Source: Hymenobacter amundsenii
GTDB lineage: Bacteria > Bacteroidota > Bacteroidia > Cytophagales > Hymenobacteraceae
Length of the DNA stretch: 64,000 bases
NCBI RefSeq assembly: GCF_002204745.1
Contig: NZ_NIRR01000002.1
Span: forward strand, 1-64,000
Direction of reading: 5' to 3'
This document shows, piece after piece, positions 27,955-35,563 of the stretch. The translations under genes and the position numbers were made by a program. Numbering within the stretch: position 1 is the first letter of the stretch; the number at the start of each line of letters is the position of its first letter. The notes under the pieces were generated by a model that was given only the letters and a program-made list of their open reading frames with translations, did not search any database and had not been told where the DNA came from.

Positions 27955-28239
27955 ATGCCCGATAAAATACCCCCGTTTACTGCCGCCGCCGACGCCCGCG
28001 ACGAAGCCGGCTACCTCATCCGCGAGCTGCACGGCGTGAAGCTAGCCCAGATTCTGGAGTACCTGGTGGCGGCCTACGGGTGGCCCGGGCTCGATGAGCG
28101 CATCCGCATCAACTGCTTTTCCATTGATCCGAGCATCAAATCCAGCCTCGTTTTCCTGCGCCGCACCCCGTGGGCCCGGGCCAAAGTTGAGGCACTTTAT
28201 ATCGAAACCCGCACCGCCGAAGTGCTGGGCAAACGGTGA
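27955..28239 (+). CDS. VF530 family protein (DUF2132)
   Basis: A 94-residue protein matching the VF530/DUF2132 family: [31 protein letters not shown] followed by [25 protein letters not shown]. The family has a helical fold proposed to bind DNA, without a defined role. Length is typical. A short inverted repeat follows before the next gene. Confidence 0.9.
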   Translation: MPDKIPPFTAAADARDEAGYLIRELHGVKLAQILEYLVAAYGWPGLDERIRINCFSIDPSIKSSLVFLRRTPWARAKVEALYIETRTAEVLGKR

Positions 28240-28332
28240 ATGCGTGACTCGGTGAATGCGTGAGTGAGTTGCTCTGGTCCTTTGCTACCTTCACTCATTC
28301 ACCGAGTCGCGCATTTACACATTCACCAGAAC

Positions 28333-28656
28333 ATGGCCGAAATCAAGCAAAAGAGCGGGCCAATGGCCTTGTTGATAGGCGCAGGGCTGTTTCTGGTTTT
28401 CGAAACGGTGGCGTACTACCTGTTGCGTTTCGCTACCTCGGGCCTCGGCATGGCCGACCAGATGCAGCCCGAAAATACCATTGTAAGCAACTGGGTGAAA
28501 ACGGTGGTGTTCCTGCTACTGCACCTAACGCTGGTGGTAGTGGCCGTGCTGGTACTCAGCAATCAACTGCCCCGCCGCTACCGGGGGCAGCTTATGGGCT
28601 GGTTTTACCTGGCCCTGCTGATGGGGTTCGGCCTCCTGATTCCGTTATTTTCCTGA
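28333..28656 (+). CDS. Hypothetical membrane protein
   Basis: A 107-residue protein with three predicted membrane segments (about residues 10-30, 52-75 and 86-105). The ATG at 28333 gives MAEIKQKSGPMALLIG; the longer frame starts within an inverted repeat and is less likely. No domain is recognised. It converges on the Hsp20 gene, and the terminator of that gene lies between them. Confidence 0.7.
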   Translation: MAEIKQKSGPMALLIGAGLFLVFETVAYYLLRFATSGLGMADQMQPENTIVSNWVKTVVFLLLHLTLVVVAVLVLSNQLPRRYRGQLMGWFYLALLMGFGLLIPLFS

Positions 28657-28688
28657 GCCCATGAGCTTCGCCCGGAAATTCGGGCAGT

Positions 28689-28715
28689 AAAAAAGCCACT
28701 GCGAGGGGCAGTGGC
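28689..28715 (-). terminator. Terminator of the Hsp20 gene
   Basis: An 8-bp GC-rich stem GCCACTGC / GCAGTGGC with a five-base loop, followed on the minus strand by six T. Confidence 0.82.
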
Positions 28716-28766
28716 CAGGTGAGACATGTACCGGTCGGTCCCGGCAGTATAGGAAGGCAGCACGGC

Positions 28767-29147
28767 TTAGCGCTGCTTGATGTCGATTTCTCGCGATTCG
28801 GAGTTGGCCGCGTACGGGATGCGGACGAGCAGCTCAGCGCCCTCAAATACGGCGTCGATGCGGTTGACATCAAGGCCGGCGGGCAACTTCAATATCCGGC
28901 TGAAGAGTGGGGCCGCCAGCTTATCGTCGGGCGAGTGCCGGAATTCGGCGTACACGGTTAGCTCGTTTTCATTGAGCAACACGTGGAAATTTTCGGGCTC
29001 CACCGAAGGTAAGGCCACGCGGACAATGACGCCTTTCTCCCGCTTGTCGATCCGCAACTGCGCCTGCGCCATACCACCACCCAACGTATTGAGTAGATCG
29101 AGCTGGGGAGCGATGTTGCGGATAAATTCTTTGCTGATCAGGTTCAT
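28767..29147 (-). CDS. Hsp20/alpha-crystallin family small heat-shock protein
   Basis: A 126-residue small heat-shock protein holding unfolded proteins in a refoldable state. The alpha-crystallin domain spans about residues 30-120: GVIVRVALPSVEPENFHVLLNENELTVYAEF, and the L-x-x-G-x-D-type signature LKLPAGLDVNRIDAVFEGAELLVRIP. The C-terminus EIDIKQR is the usual tail. Own terminator; single gene. Confidence 0.9.
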   Translation of the reverse strand: MNLISKEFIRNIAPQLDLLNTLGGGMAQAQLRIDKREKGVIVRVALPSVEPENFHVLLNENELTVYAEFRHSPDDKLAAPLFSRILKLPAGLDVNRIDAVFEGAELLVRIPYAANSESREIDIKQR

Positions 29148-29383
29148 GTAATGGGTCCTTTCTGATTGATGTACCTACCCTATTTCAAAAGCCGTACCAA
29201 GGCTCGCAATTAGTGCTACGTAGCCGTCTAGTGCCACAACGTCTGCTTTTTCGGTTGCTTTGCGCGGGTATCCGGTCATTGTGGCGGCTTGGAGCTCAGG
29301 GGCTGCTCCCCCGGGTTGCCGTCCCGGCTGAAAACGGGTTTGCCCCGTACACGACCGTAGTTTTCCATCTTACGCTTTGCCCC

Positions 29384-30043
29384 ATGGTTCCCCAGTCCTT
29401 TCCTACTGTCCGCACTGCCCGCTACATCAGCCTCGGCGAACCGGGAGCCGATATTCAGCACGTGTGGTTCTGCCTGCACGGCGAAGGCCAGCCACTAGCC
29501 GATTTCGCGGCCCAGCTGGTCAACTTCGATACGCCCGAGCGGCTGTTGGTTTTGCCCGAGGGCCTTTCGCGCTATGCCCTGCCCACCAGTGCCGGGGAGC
29601 CGAGCACGGCTACCCCCACCACGGCCGCCACCTGGTTCGCGCCCGACTCACTGTTGCCCGACCTGGCCGACCTGACCACCTACCTCGATGATCTGGCGGC
29701 CGATGTGCTGGCCCGCTGCCCCGAGGGCGTGCCCGTTACGGTATTCGGCTACGGCCACGGCGCGGCGGCGGCCTGCCGCTGGCTGGCTGGCGGCCGTACC
29801 CGCTACGACCGGCTGCTACTCTACGCGCCCATCTTTCCGGCCACCATCGACCGGCGGGCGACGCTAGTGGGCCTGCCCGAGCGGCCCATTACCCTGATTT
29901 CGACCACCACCGAAGCCTTTACATCCGAAGCCGCCGGGGCCGGTCTGCTCCAAGACCTGCGCGACGCCGGCCTGAGTGCCCAGCAGCGTTATGTATCGGA
30001 GGGCCCGCTCACACTGGCCGCGTTGGGTACGGTAGGGAAGTAG
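29384..30043 (+). CDS. Alpha/beta hydrolase-like protein without a catalytic triad
   Basis: A 219-residue protein with the order of the phospholipase/carboxylesterase group of alpha/beta hydrolases (HVWFCLHGEGQ, LLVLPEGLSRYAL, VTVFGYGHGAAAACRWLAGG). In active relatives the nucleophile loop reads GFSQG; here it is GYGHG, so the Ser is Gly. The Asp loop (usually GTxDEF) reads TTTEAF and the His (usually EGGH) reads EGPL. All three catalytic residues therefore appear lost, while the fold and flanking residues are kept. It is probably a non-catalytic binding protein. The ATG at 29384 is preferred over a longer frame. Confidence 0.75.
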   Translation: MVPQSFPTVRTARYISLGEPGADIQHVWFCLHGEGQPLADFAAQLVNFDTPERLLVLPEGLSRYALPTSAGEPSTATPTTAATWFAPDSLLPDLADLTTYLDDLAADVLARCPEGVPVTVFGYGHGAAAACRWLAGGRTRYDRLLLYAPIFPATIDRRATLVGLPERPITLISTTTEAFTSEAAGAGLLQDLRDAGLSAQQRYVSEGPLTLAALGTVGK

Positions 30044-30101
30044 GATCGGAGCCAATGAGTTGAACGTGCCGCGTGTAGGGAACGCGCATCAGGTGGCGAT
30101 G

Positions 30102-30153
30102 AGAAATCTTGCGTGAATCGCCGCCTCATTCGTTCAGCAATTCACGCAAGATT
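30102..30153. repeat. Inverted repeat before PPK2
   Basis: Perfect 14-base arms AATCTTGCGTGAAT (30105-30118) and ATTCACGCAAGATT (30140-30153) in the gap upstream of the PPK2 gene. It may act as the terminator of the preceding gene or be a dispersed repeat. Confidence 0.55.
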
Positions 30154-30199
30154 CTTCGCTTCACGCTGAATGACATTTCTCTCACTAACCACTATAACT

Positions 30200-30967
30200 A
30201 TGGCTGATTTCGACCTTACCCAACTACCCACCCGTTCGCCGGCTGACTGCCACAAAGAGGCGACTGTTCGGCAAACCAAAAAAATCCGGCAGGAGCTAAT
30301 TGAGCTGCAAGACCGCCTCTACGCCGAAAACCGCCGCAGCGTGCTCATCATTTTGCAGGGCATGGATGCCAGCGGCAAAGACGGCCTGATTCGGCGCGTG
30401 TTCAGCGGCATTAACCCCCAGGGCGTGCGGGTGCATTCGTTTAAAGAGCCTACCGAGGGCGAGTTGGCCCACGACTTTCTCTGGCGCATCCACCAGCAAA
30501 CGCCCGCCCGGGGCATGATACAGGTGTTCAACCGCTCCCAGTACGAAGACGTGCTGATCACGCGGGTAGAGCACCTGATTGACGACGCCGAGGCCCAACG
30601 CCGGTTCGAGGCCATCAACAACTTCGAGCAGCTGCTCCAGGAGGCCGGTACCACGGTACTCAAATTCTATCTGCACGTGTCGGAAAAAGAGCAGCGCGAG
30701 CGGCTGGAAGAACGCGTAACAGACCCCGCTAAGCAGTGGAAATACGAGGCCGGCGACGAGCGGAAGGCCAACCAGTGGCCCGCTTACCGCGACGTGTACG
30801 AAGACGTATTCCGCCATTGCAGCCCCGAAAGTTGCCCCTGGCACATCGTGCCCGCCGACCAGAACTGGTACAAAGCCCACGTAGTAGCCAAAACCCTGCG
30901 CGATGCGCTGGTAGCCATGGACCTCCAGTACCCGGCTAGCAAAGTGAAGAGGTGGGAGGATAGGTAA
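30200..30967 (+). CDS. Polyphosphate kinase 2 family protein
   Basis: A 255-residue PPK2-family kinase that moves phosphate between polyphosphate and nucleotides. Walker A is GMDASGKDG (residues 54-62) and Walker B lies in FNRSQYEDVLITRVE (from about residue 110). KQWKYEAGDERKANQW and WHIVPADQNWYK are family signatures. Single-domain class; whether it prefers GDP/ADP or AMP cannot be told from sequence alone. ATG at 30200 chosen over a longer frame. Confidence 0.93.
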   Translation: MADFDLTQLPTRSPADCHKEATVRQTKKIRQELIELQDRLYAENRRSVLIILQGMDASGKDGLIRRVFSGINPQGVRVHSFKEPTEGELAHDFLWRIHQQTPARGMIQVFNRSQYEDVLITRVEHLIDDAEAQRRFEAINNFEQLLQEAGTTVLKFYLHVSEKEQRERLEERVTDPAKQWKYEAGDERKANQWPAYRDVYEDVFRHCSPESCPWHIVPADQNWYKAHVVAKTLRDALVAMDLQYPASKVKRWEDR

Positions 30968-30969
30968 GC

Positions 30970-31008
30970 AGGAACGTCATTCAAAGCAAAGCGAAGAATG
31001 ACGTTCCT
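30970..31008. terminator. Hairpin between converging PPK2 and GNAT genes
   Basis: Perfect 13-base arms AGGAACGTCATTC / GAATGACGTTCCT with a 13-base loop, placed between two converging genes. Related to the dispersed GTCAT-type repeats; could stop transcription from both sides. Confidence 0.6.
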
Positions 31009-31024
31009 CCCAACTCTCAATCCT

Positions 31025-31594
31025 TCACGCTTCCTTCTTTGGGCTTTTATCGTCCTCCGTGATATCGCGGCCAAACAGGTGGCGGCCTTCGGTGTCGGGC
31101 GCGTCGCTGATTTGGCGGAAGCCGTTGCGTTCGAGGGCGCGGCGGGCGGGCTCATTGGTAGGGGCCGTGCGGGCAGTGAGGTAGCGCACCAGCTCGGTAT
31201 CGGCGGCGTGGCGAATCAGGCCGTCCACCAACTCGGTGCCCAGGCCCCGGCCCTGCCAGTCGGTGGCGACGGCAAAGCCGATTTCAGCCGTATCGTCGAC
31301 GGGCGGACCGTGGAAGCTACCCGCCCCGACCAGCGTGTTAGCAGGCGCTTCGGTTCCGGCCCGCAGCAAGGCGTACCAGCCGTACCAGCCCGCGGCGGTG
31401 CGGCCGCCGGCCGTGAGCTGTTCCAGGAAATGCTGCTGCACCTCGGCATCGTACTCGGCCGGGGGCCAGTGCGCGGGCAGCTGCGCCCCAAGTAGCACCG
31501 GGAAATACTGGGGCTTTGCGGTTTCGGCAATCAGTAGTGCCCGGCTGGCGGCTACCAGCGTGAGGCGCGATGTATAAGCAATAAGTGGAATCAT
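31025..31594 (-). CDS. GNAT family N-acetyltransferase
   Basis: A 189-residue GNAT-fold protein of the RimJ/RimL-like group. The acetyl-CoA loop is VATDWQGRGLGTELVDGLIRHA (Q/RxxGxG/A type), followed by LVRYLTARTAPTNEPARRALERNGF. The acceptor substrate is unknown. It lies about 80 bases downstream of the acyl carrier protein gene on the same strand and might share its transcript. Confidence 0.85.
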   Translation of the reverse strand: MIPLIAYTSRLTLVAASRALLIAETAKPQYFPVLLGAQLPAHWPPAEYDAEVQQHFLEQLTAGGRTAAGWYGWYALLRAGTEAPANTLVGAGSFHGPPVDDTAEIGFAVATDWQGRGLGTELVDGLIRHAADTELVRYLTARTAPTNEPARRALERNGFRQISDAPDTEGRHLFGRDITEDDKSPKKEA

Positions 31595-31676
31595 GCGAAA
31601 AAGATACGCAATGGCAGGAATTACGATTGTCTGGCGGCTACCCTAAAGGCTGCGGCCCCCAACGCAAGCGCAACGC

Positions 31677-31937
31677 TTAGGCCCGCCGCGCCACCGGGGT
31701 GCTCAGGTGCTGGTCTACGCAGTCGAGCATGTCTTGCACCGTGCGCATGGCCTCCATTTCGGCGTCGGATATCTCGATATGAAAGCGGAGTTCCAAGTTG
31801 ATGGCCAACTCCACAAGGTCGATGGAATCGATACCGATGTCTTGCTGCAAACGGGTGGTAGGGGTGATGACGAGGGCTGGGTTGCGGCGCTTGCGGTGAA
31901 GCATACGCTCCACTTGATAGCGGATGAGGTGTTCCAT
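31677..31937 (-). CDS. Acyl carrier protein-like protein
   Basis: An 86-residue carrier protein. Ser38 in GIDSIDLVELAINLE is the expected 4'-phosphopantetheine attachment site. It is not next to fatty-acid genes, so it is a stand-alone carrier rather than the main acpP. The 5' neighbour (40 bases away) is a short HlyD-like adaptor, and a GNAT gene follows. What it carries is unknown. Confidence 0.85.
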   Translation of the reverse strand: MEHLIRYQVERMLHRKRRNPALVITPTTRLQQDIGIDSIDLVELAINLELRFHIEISDAEMEAMRTVQDMLDCVDQHLSTPVARRA

Positions 31938-31976
31938 GAGCAGAAAAGTGGAAGAAAAAGAAGATGCGGCCAGGCG

Positions 31977-32507
31977 TTAGTCAACGCGGGTCAGCAGTTG
32001 CGTAGTATCAGGTTGCGGGAAATCAGCCAACCTGACAACGGCCGAGGTGGGCGTAAGCCGGTCGCCGAGCCGAACCAGGGTGCGGGTAATGAGGCCGTCG
32101 GTCGGGGCCACAACGTAGCCGAAGCTGAACATGGGCACGAGCCGGGCCAATTGCTGGCGGGTAGCATCGAGCTGCTGCCGGGCCTCGGCTAACGTGGCTG
32201 GGGCAGAAGCGGGCCGTTGGGCCAGGAGCGCTGCGTAGGCCAGTTGCTGCTGGTTCAGGCGGCTGGTGAGTTGCTGCTGCGGCACACTGGCCGTTTTAAT
32301 GAGAATTTTGGCCAGCAGCTGGCCCTGGCGCACGTGCTGGCCCTCGTGGGCATACAGCTCGTGCAGCCGGCCGGTTTGCCGGGCCGTTACGGATTGCCCG
32401 GCCACCACGGGCGCGGGCGCAGTGGCCGCCGGGACAGCTAACTGAGCCTCGGCCGGAGTAACTGGTGGAGTGGGCCGCAACGTGAGCAAACTGCCGAAAG
32501 CAGCCAC
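31977..32507 (-). CDS. Short HlyD-like/biotinyl-lipoyl adaptor protein, start in doubt
   Basis: A 176-residue reading from a GTG. The sequence has a split biotinyl-lipoyl domain (QTGRLHELYAHEGQHVRQGQLLAKI and GYVVAPTDGLITRTLVRLGDRL) around a short coiled coil (LNQQQLAYAALL to ARQQLDATRQQLA). That is the plan of membrane-fusion adaptors of efflux pumps, but half the usual length. The frame stays open upstream to an A9 run. With one A fewer, an ATG at 32544 would give MKKNLLSVGFVVVAAFGSLL, a proper membrane anchor. The true start is therefore probably 32544 with a frameshift, slippage or sequence error. An ACP-like gene follows 40 bases downstream. Confidence 0.7.
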   Translation of the reverse strand: MAAFGSLLTLRPTPPVTPAEAQLAVPAATAPAPVVAGQSVTARQTGRLHELYAHEGQHVRQGQLLAKILIKTASVPQQQLTSRLNQQQLAYAALLAQRPASAPATLAEARQQLDATRQQLARLVPMFSFGYVVAPTDGLITRTLVRLGDRLTPTSAVVRLADFPQPDTTQLLTRVD

Positions 32508-32532
32508 TACAACGAACCCGACACTAAGTAGA

Positions 32533-32541
32533 TTTTTTTTT
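32533..32541 (-). repeat. Nine-A run at the start of the HlyD-like gene
   Basis: Nine T on the plus strand (nine A in the coding strand) directly follow an ATG. With nine A the ATG frame stops after five codons; with eight it runs into the HlyD-like protein. Confidence 0.85.
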
Positions 32542-32676
32542 CATTGGGAGAAGGCCGGCTGAACCGGCCGCGGGCACCGCCCGGAAATAAGTGCCGCAAT
32601 GGGCCAGCAAGGGCCGACGGCCGAAGGAAAAACCGACAGTAACTGTGATGGTTACATTTCGGGGGAAATAAAAGAC

Positions 32677-33141
32677 TTAGCCTGTGGCACCCGCAGCAGT
32701 GCCTGGGCAGCCGGCCTCAGCCAGTCGGTGGCTAAGGGCCTCCGTTACCTGGGCCACCGAAACGGCCGCCAGGGCCGCGTGCATGGCCTCGATGGCCGGC
32801 CCGAACAAATCTTCGAGCGTTTCCTGCATCACCCGGCCTATGTCGCAGCGGGCATTGGGGTTGGTGCTGCCCACCTGAAACAGATCGGGCTCCGTTTCGC
32901 GCACCGCCCGGTATACATCGAGCAGCGAAATGGCCGGGGCCGGTCGGGCCAGCAGCGTACCGCCGCCCGAGCCGCGCTGGCTCTGCACCAGCCCGGCTTC
33001 GCGGAGCGTGCCTACCAACCGGCGCACTACTACCGGATGCGTACCCGCGCTGCCAGCCAGCACCTCCGACGATACCGGCTGCCCCTGGTTGTGCGCCAGG
33101 TAGGCCAGAATGTGGGTTGCAACGGCAAAGCGGGTGTTCAT
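32677..33141 (-). CDS. Rrf2 family transcriptional regulator
   Basis: A 154-residue winged-helix regulator: MNTRFAVATHILAYLAHN, then SSEVLAGSAGTHPVVVRRLVGTLREAGLVQSQRGSGGG, the Rrf2 helix-turn-helix and wing. Only one Cys (NARCDIG) is seen, unlike the three cluster-binding Cys of IscR, so it resembles the YwnA-type members that do not need an Fe-S cluster. The ATG at 33141 is chosen over a longer frame. It lies downstream of the pirin gene on the same strand, and may control it or the OYE-type gene next door; this is inference. Confidence 0.88.
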   Translation of the reverse strand: MNTRFAVATHILAYLAHNQGQPVSSEVLAGSAGTHPVVVRRLVGTLREAGLVQSQRGSGGGTLLARPAPAISLLDVYRAVRETEPDLFQVGSTNPNARCDIGRVMQETLEDLFGPAIEAMHAALAAVSVAQVTEALSHRLAEAGCPGTAAGATG

Positions 33142-33294
33142 GGCGGAATAGGTAACAGAATTGGTTACAAATATACGAGCTATAAAGATTGCGCACAACC
33201 TTTTTGTTTACAGTAGTTGGAAAAGAGCGGTAAAACTGGCTCAGGGGCTGGTCCGGCCCAAAAAACAACGTCCGGGCACCTGGCAGCAGCCAGT

Positions 33295-34152
33295 CTACCC
33301 CTGCCAAGTGCCAAATTTACCGGCCCGGTAGTCGGCATAGGCCTGCCGGATTTCGGCTTCGGAATTCATCACGAAGGGCCCGGCGGCCACAATGGGCTCA
33401 TTGAATGGAGCGGCGTGGCCCAGAAGCAGTACCGCATCGTCGGTTAGCGCTTCGGCCTGAAATTCGTCGCCGTCGGCGTTGAACTCCACGAGCCGGCGCA
33501 TTTCGGTTTCCTGACCGTTGAGGCGGAAGCGGCCCCGGATGACGTAGCAGAAAATGGTGCGCTCGGCCGGAATCGTGAGGTTCAGGCGGCCACCCTGGCG
33601 GAAATTAATGGTGGCCAGGCTCATATCCGTGAGCGGCTGCACGGCCCCGGCGGTGCCGGCCCACTCGCCCGACACGGCATGAATAATTACGCGGCCTTCA
33701 TCGAGGGCAACAGCCGGAATATCGGATTCCTGCACGCCGATATAGTTGGGCTCCGTCATTTTGAGGCTGGCGGGCAGGTTCACCCAGAGCTGCAGGATTT
33801 CGAGCGGCCCACCGGTTTGCTTGAACTCATCGGAAGAAATTTCGGAGTGAATCAGGCCCCGGCCAGCCGTCATCCATTGAATACCACCCGCAGCAATTAC
33901 GCTCTGGTGCCCGCCCGAATCCTGGTGCATAATGTCGCCTTCCAGAATGAACGTGACGGTTTCGAAGCCTCGGTGGGGGTGGGGGCCGAAGGGCAGGCCC
34001 CGGTTGTGAGCCGGGTACGTTTGGGGGCCGTGGTGGTTGAGAAACAGGAAGGGGTCGAGGTGCTCGACCGAGTTGGTGGGCAGGGCCCGGTAGGTCGTCA
34101 GATCGGCAATGGGCGCATTCTGGGCGCGGTGCTGGGATTTGATGGTGCGCAT
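33295..34152 (-). CDS. Pirin family protein
   Basis: A 285-residue bicupin of the pirin family. The metal-binding motif HPHRGFETVTFILEG (about residues 58-72) and the second His/Glu set in GLIHSEISSDEF are present. Some bacterial pirins act as quercetinase-like dioxygenases or modulators; the role here is unknown. It is divergent from an OYE-type reductase; an Rrf2 regulator follows on the same strand. Confidence 0.93.
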   Translation of the reverse strand: MRTIKSQHRAQNAPIADLTTYRALPTNSVEHLDPFLFLNHHGPQTYPAHNRGLPFGPHPHRGFETVTFILEGDIMHQDSGGHQSVIAAGGIQWMTAGRGLIHSEISSDEFKQTGGPLEILQLWVNLPASLKMTEPNYIGVQESDIPAVALDEGRVIIHAVSGEWAGTAGAVQPLTDMSLATINFRQGGRLNLTIPAERTIFCYVIRGRFRLNGQETEMRRLVEFNADGDEFQAEALTDDAVLLLGHAAPFNEPIVAAGPFVMNSEAEIRQAYADYRAGKFGTWQG

Positions 34153-34314
34153 ATTGGGTAGTTGTCGGTTTTGGGTGGTCCGCTGTTAGTCGGGTTAACG
34201 GGGTAACTAAAACATTGGCCGCCGCTTTTGTTATGAACCCTTCCGGTTCGATACCGTCATGTACGACAGCGGTCAACTGACTACTCAAAACCGATAACTG
34301 AACACTCAACACGA

Positions 34315-35379
34315 ATGACCCATCTTTTTCAGCCCTTTACCCAGCGCGGCATCACGCTCAAAAACCGCATCGCTATTTCGCCCATGTGCCAATACAGCAG
34401 CCACGACGGCTTCAGCACCGACTGGCACCTGGTACACTTGGGCTCCCGGGCCGTGGGCGGGGCCGGGCTGGTGCTGCTCGAAGCGGCCGCCGTGTCGCCG
34501 GAAGGCCGCATCACCCCCGACGACCTGGGCATCTGGCAGGACGAGCACGTAGCTGGCCTGCGCCGCATCACCGATTTCATGCGTGGCCAGGGCTGCGTGG
34601 CCGGTATCCAGCTGGCCCACGCCGGCCGCAAAGCCAGCCACGCCAGTACCTGGAAAGGCAGCCAGGCCCTGACGCCGGCAGCGGGTGGCTGGCTCACCGT
34701 GGCGCCCAGCGCCCTGCCCTTCACCCCCGACGAGCCGACGCCCCAGGCCCTCGACGAAGCGGGTATCCGGCAGGTAATCGAGGATTTCCGGCAGGCCACC
34801 CGCCGGTCGGTGGCGGCCGGGTTCGAAGTGATAGAACTGCACGCGGCCCACGGCTACCTGCTCCACGAATTTATGTCGCCTCTGAGCAATGAGCGCACCG
34901 ACCAGTACGGGGGCTCGTTCGAAAACCGCGTCCGGCTGCTGCTGGAAGTGGTGGCGGCCACCCGCGCCGAAATGCCCGAGCAGCTGCCGCTGTGGGTGCG
35001 CATCTCGGCCACCGACTGGACCGAAGGCGGTTGGACCGGCGACGACTCGGTGCGCCTGGCCGCACTATTAAAGGCGGCCGGCGTGGATCTGCTCGATTGC
35101 TCGACCGGCGGGAACGTGGCCAAAGCCGATATTCCGGTGGCCCCCGGCTACCAGGTGCGCTTTGCCGAGCAGGTGCGCCGTGAAACCGGCTTGCCCACCG
35201 GCGCCGTGGGCCTCATCACCGAAGCCCAGCAGGCCGAAGATATCCTGGCCGCCGGCCAGGCCGATGTGGTGCTGCTGGCCCGCGAATCGCTCCGCGACCC
35301 CTACTTCGCCCTCCACGCTGCCCAGGAGTTGGGTGTTGAGATGGAGTGGCCCAAGCAGTATGCGCGGGCGAAGCGGTAG
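34315..35379 (+). CDS. NADH:flavin oxidoreductase, Old Yellow Enzyme (YqjM-like)
   Basis: A 354-residue FMN-dependent ene-reductase with a TIM barrel. YqjM-type marks include ISPMCQYSSHDG with the flavin-adjacent Cys, IQLAHAGRKAS, ELHAAHGYLLHEFMSPLSN with substrate-binding His pair and QYGGSFENRVRLLLEV. GLITEAQQAEDILAAGQADVVLLARESLRDPYF is the C-terminal FMN phosphate site. It reduces activated C=C bonds, often in electrophile stress. Divergent from pirin. Confidence 0.94.
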   Translation: MTHLFQPFTQRGITLKNRIAISPMCQYSSHDGFSTDWHLVHLGSRAVGGAGLVLLEAAAVSPEGRITPDDLGIWQDEHVAGLRRITDFMRGQGCVAGIQLAHAGRKASHASTWKGSQALTPAAGGWLTVAPSALPFTPDEPTPQALDEAGIRQVIEDFRQATRRSVAAGFEVIELHAAHGYLLHEFMSPLSNERTDQYGGSFENRVRLLLEVVAATRAEMPEQLPLWVRISATDWTEGGWTGDDSVRLAALLKAAGVDLLDCSTGGNVAKADIPVAPGYQVRFAEQVRRETGLPTGAVGLITEAQQAEDILAAGQADVVLLARESLRDPYFALHAAQELGVEMEWPKQYARAKR

Positions 35380-35552
35380 AAAGAGGTAGGAGCGGGGCTT
35401 GCCGCTGCCCGCCGTTCGCATAGGGTCAACGGTTGTATTTGGGCGGAGGGCCCAGGCGAGCCCCGCCTTTACCCCGTGCAGTAACAACGGCCGTTGCCCG
35501 ACGTGCAACCTTTCCATCGCGGAGTGCGACGTTACAGCAAGACCGTACGCTG

Positions 35553-35560
35553 TATCTTTC
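35553..35560 (+). promoter_or_regulatory. -7-like element three bases from the first M13 start
   Basis: TATCTTTC differs from TAnnTTTG only in the last base and ends three bases before the ATG of the M13 peptidase gene. Same tight spacing as at nadC, prmC and gpmI. Confidence 0.4.
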
Positions 35561-35563
35561 TGA

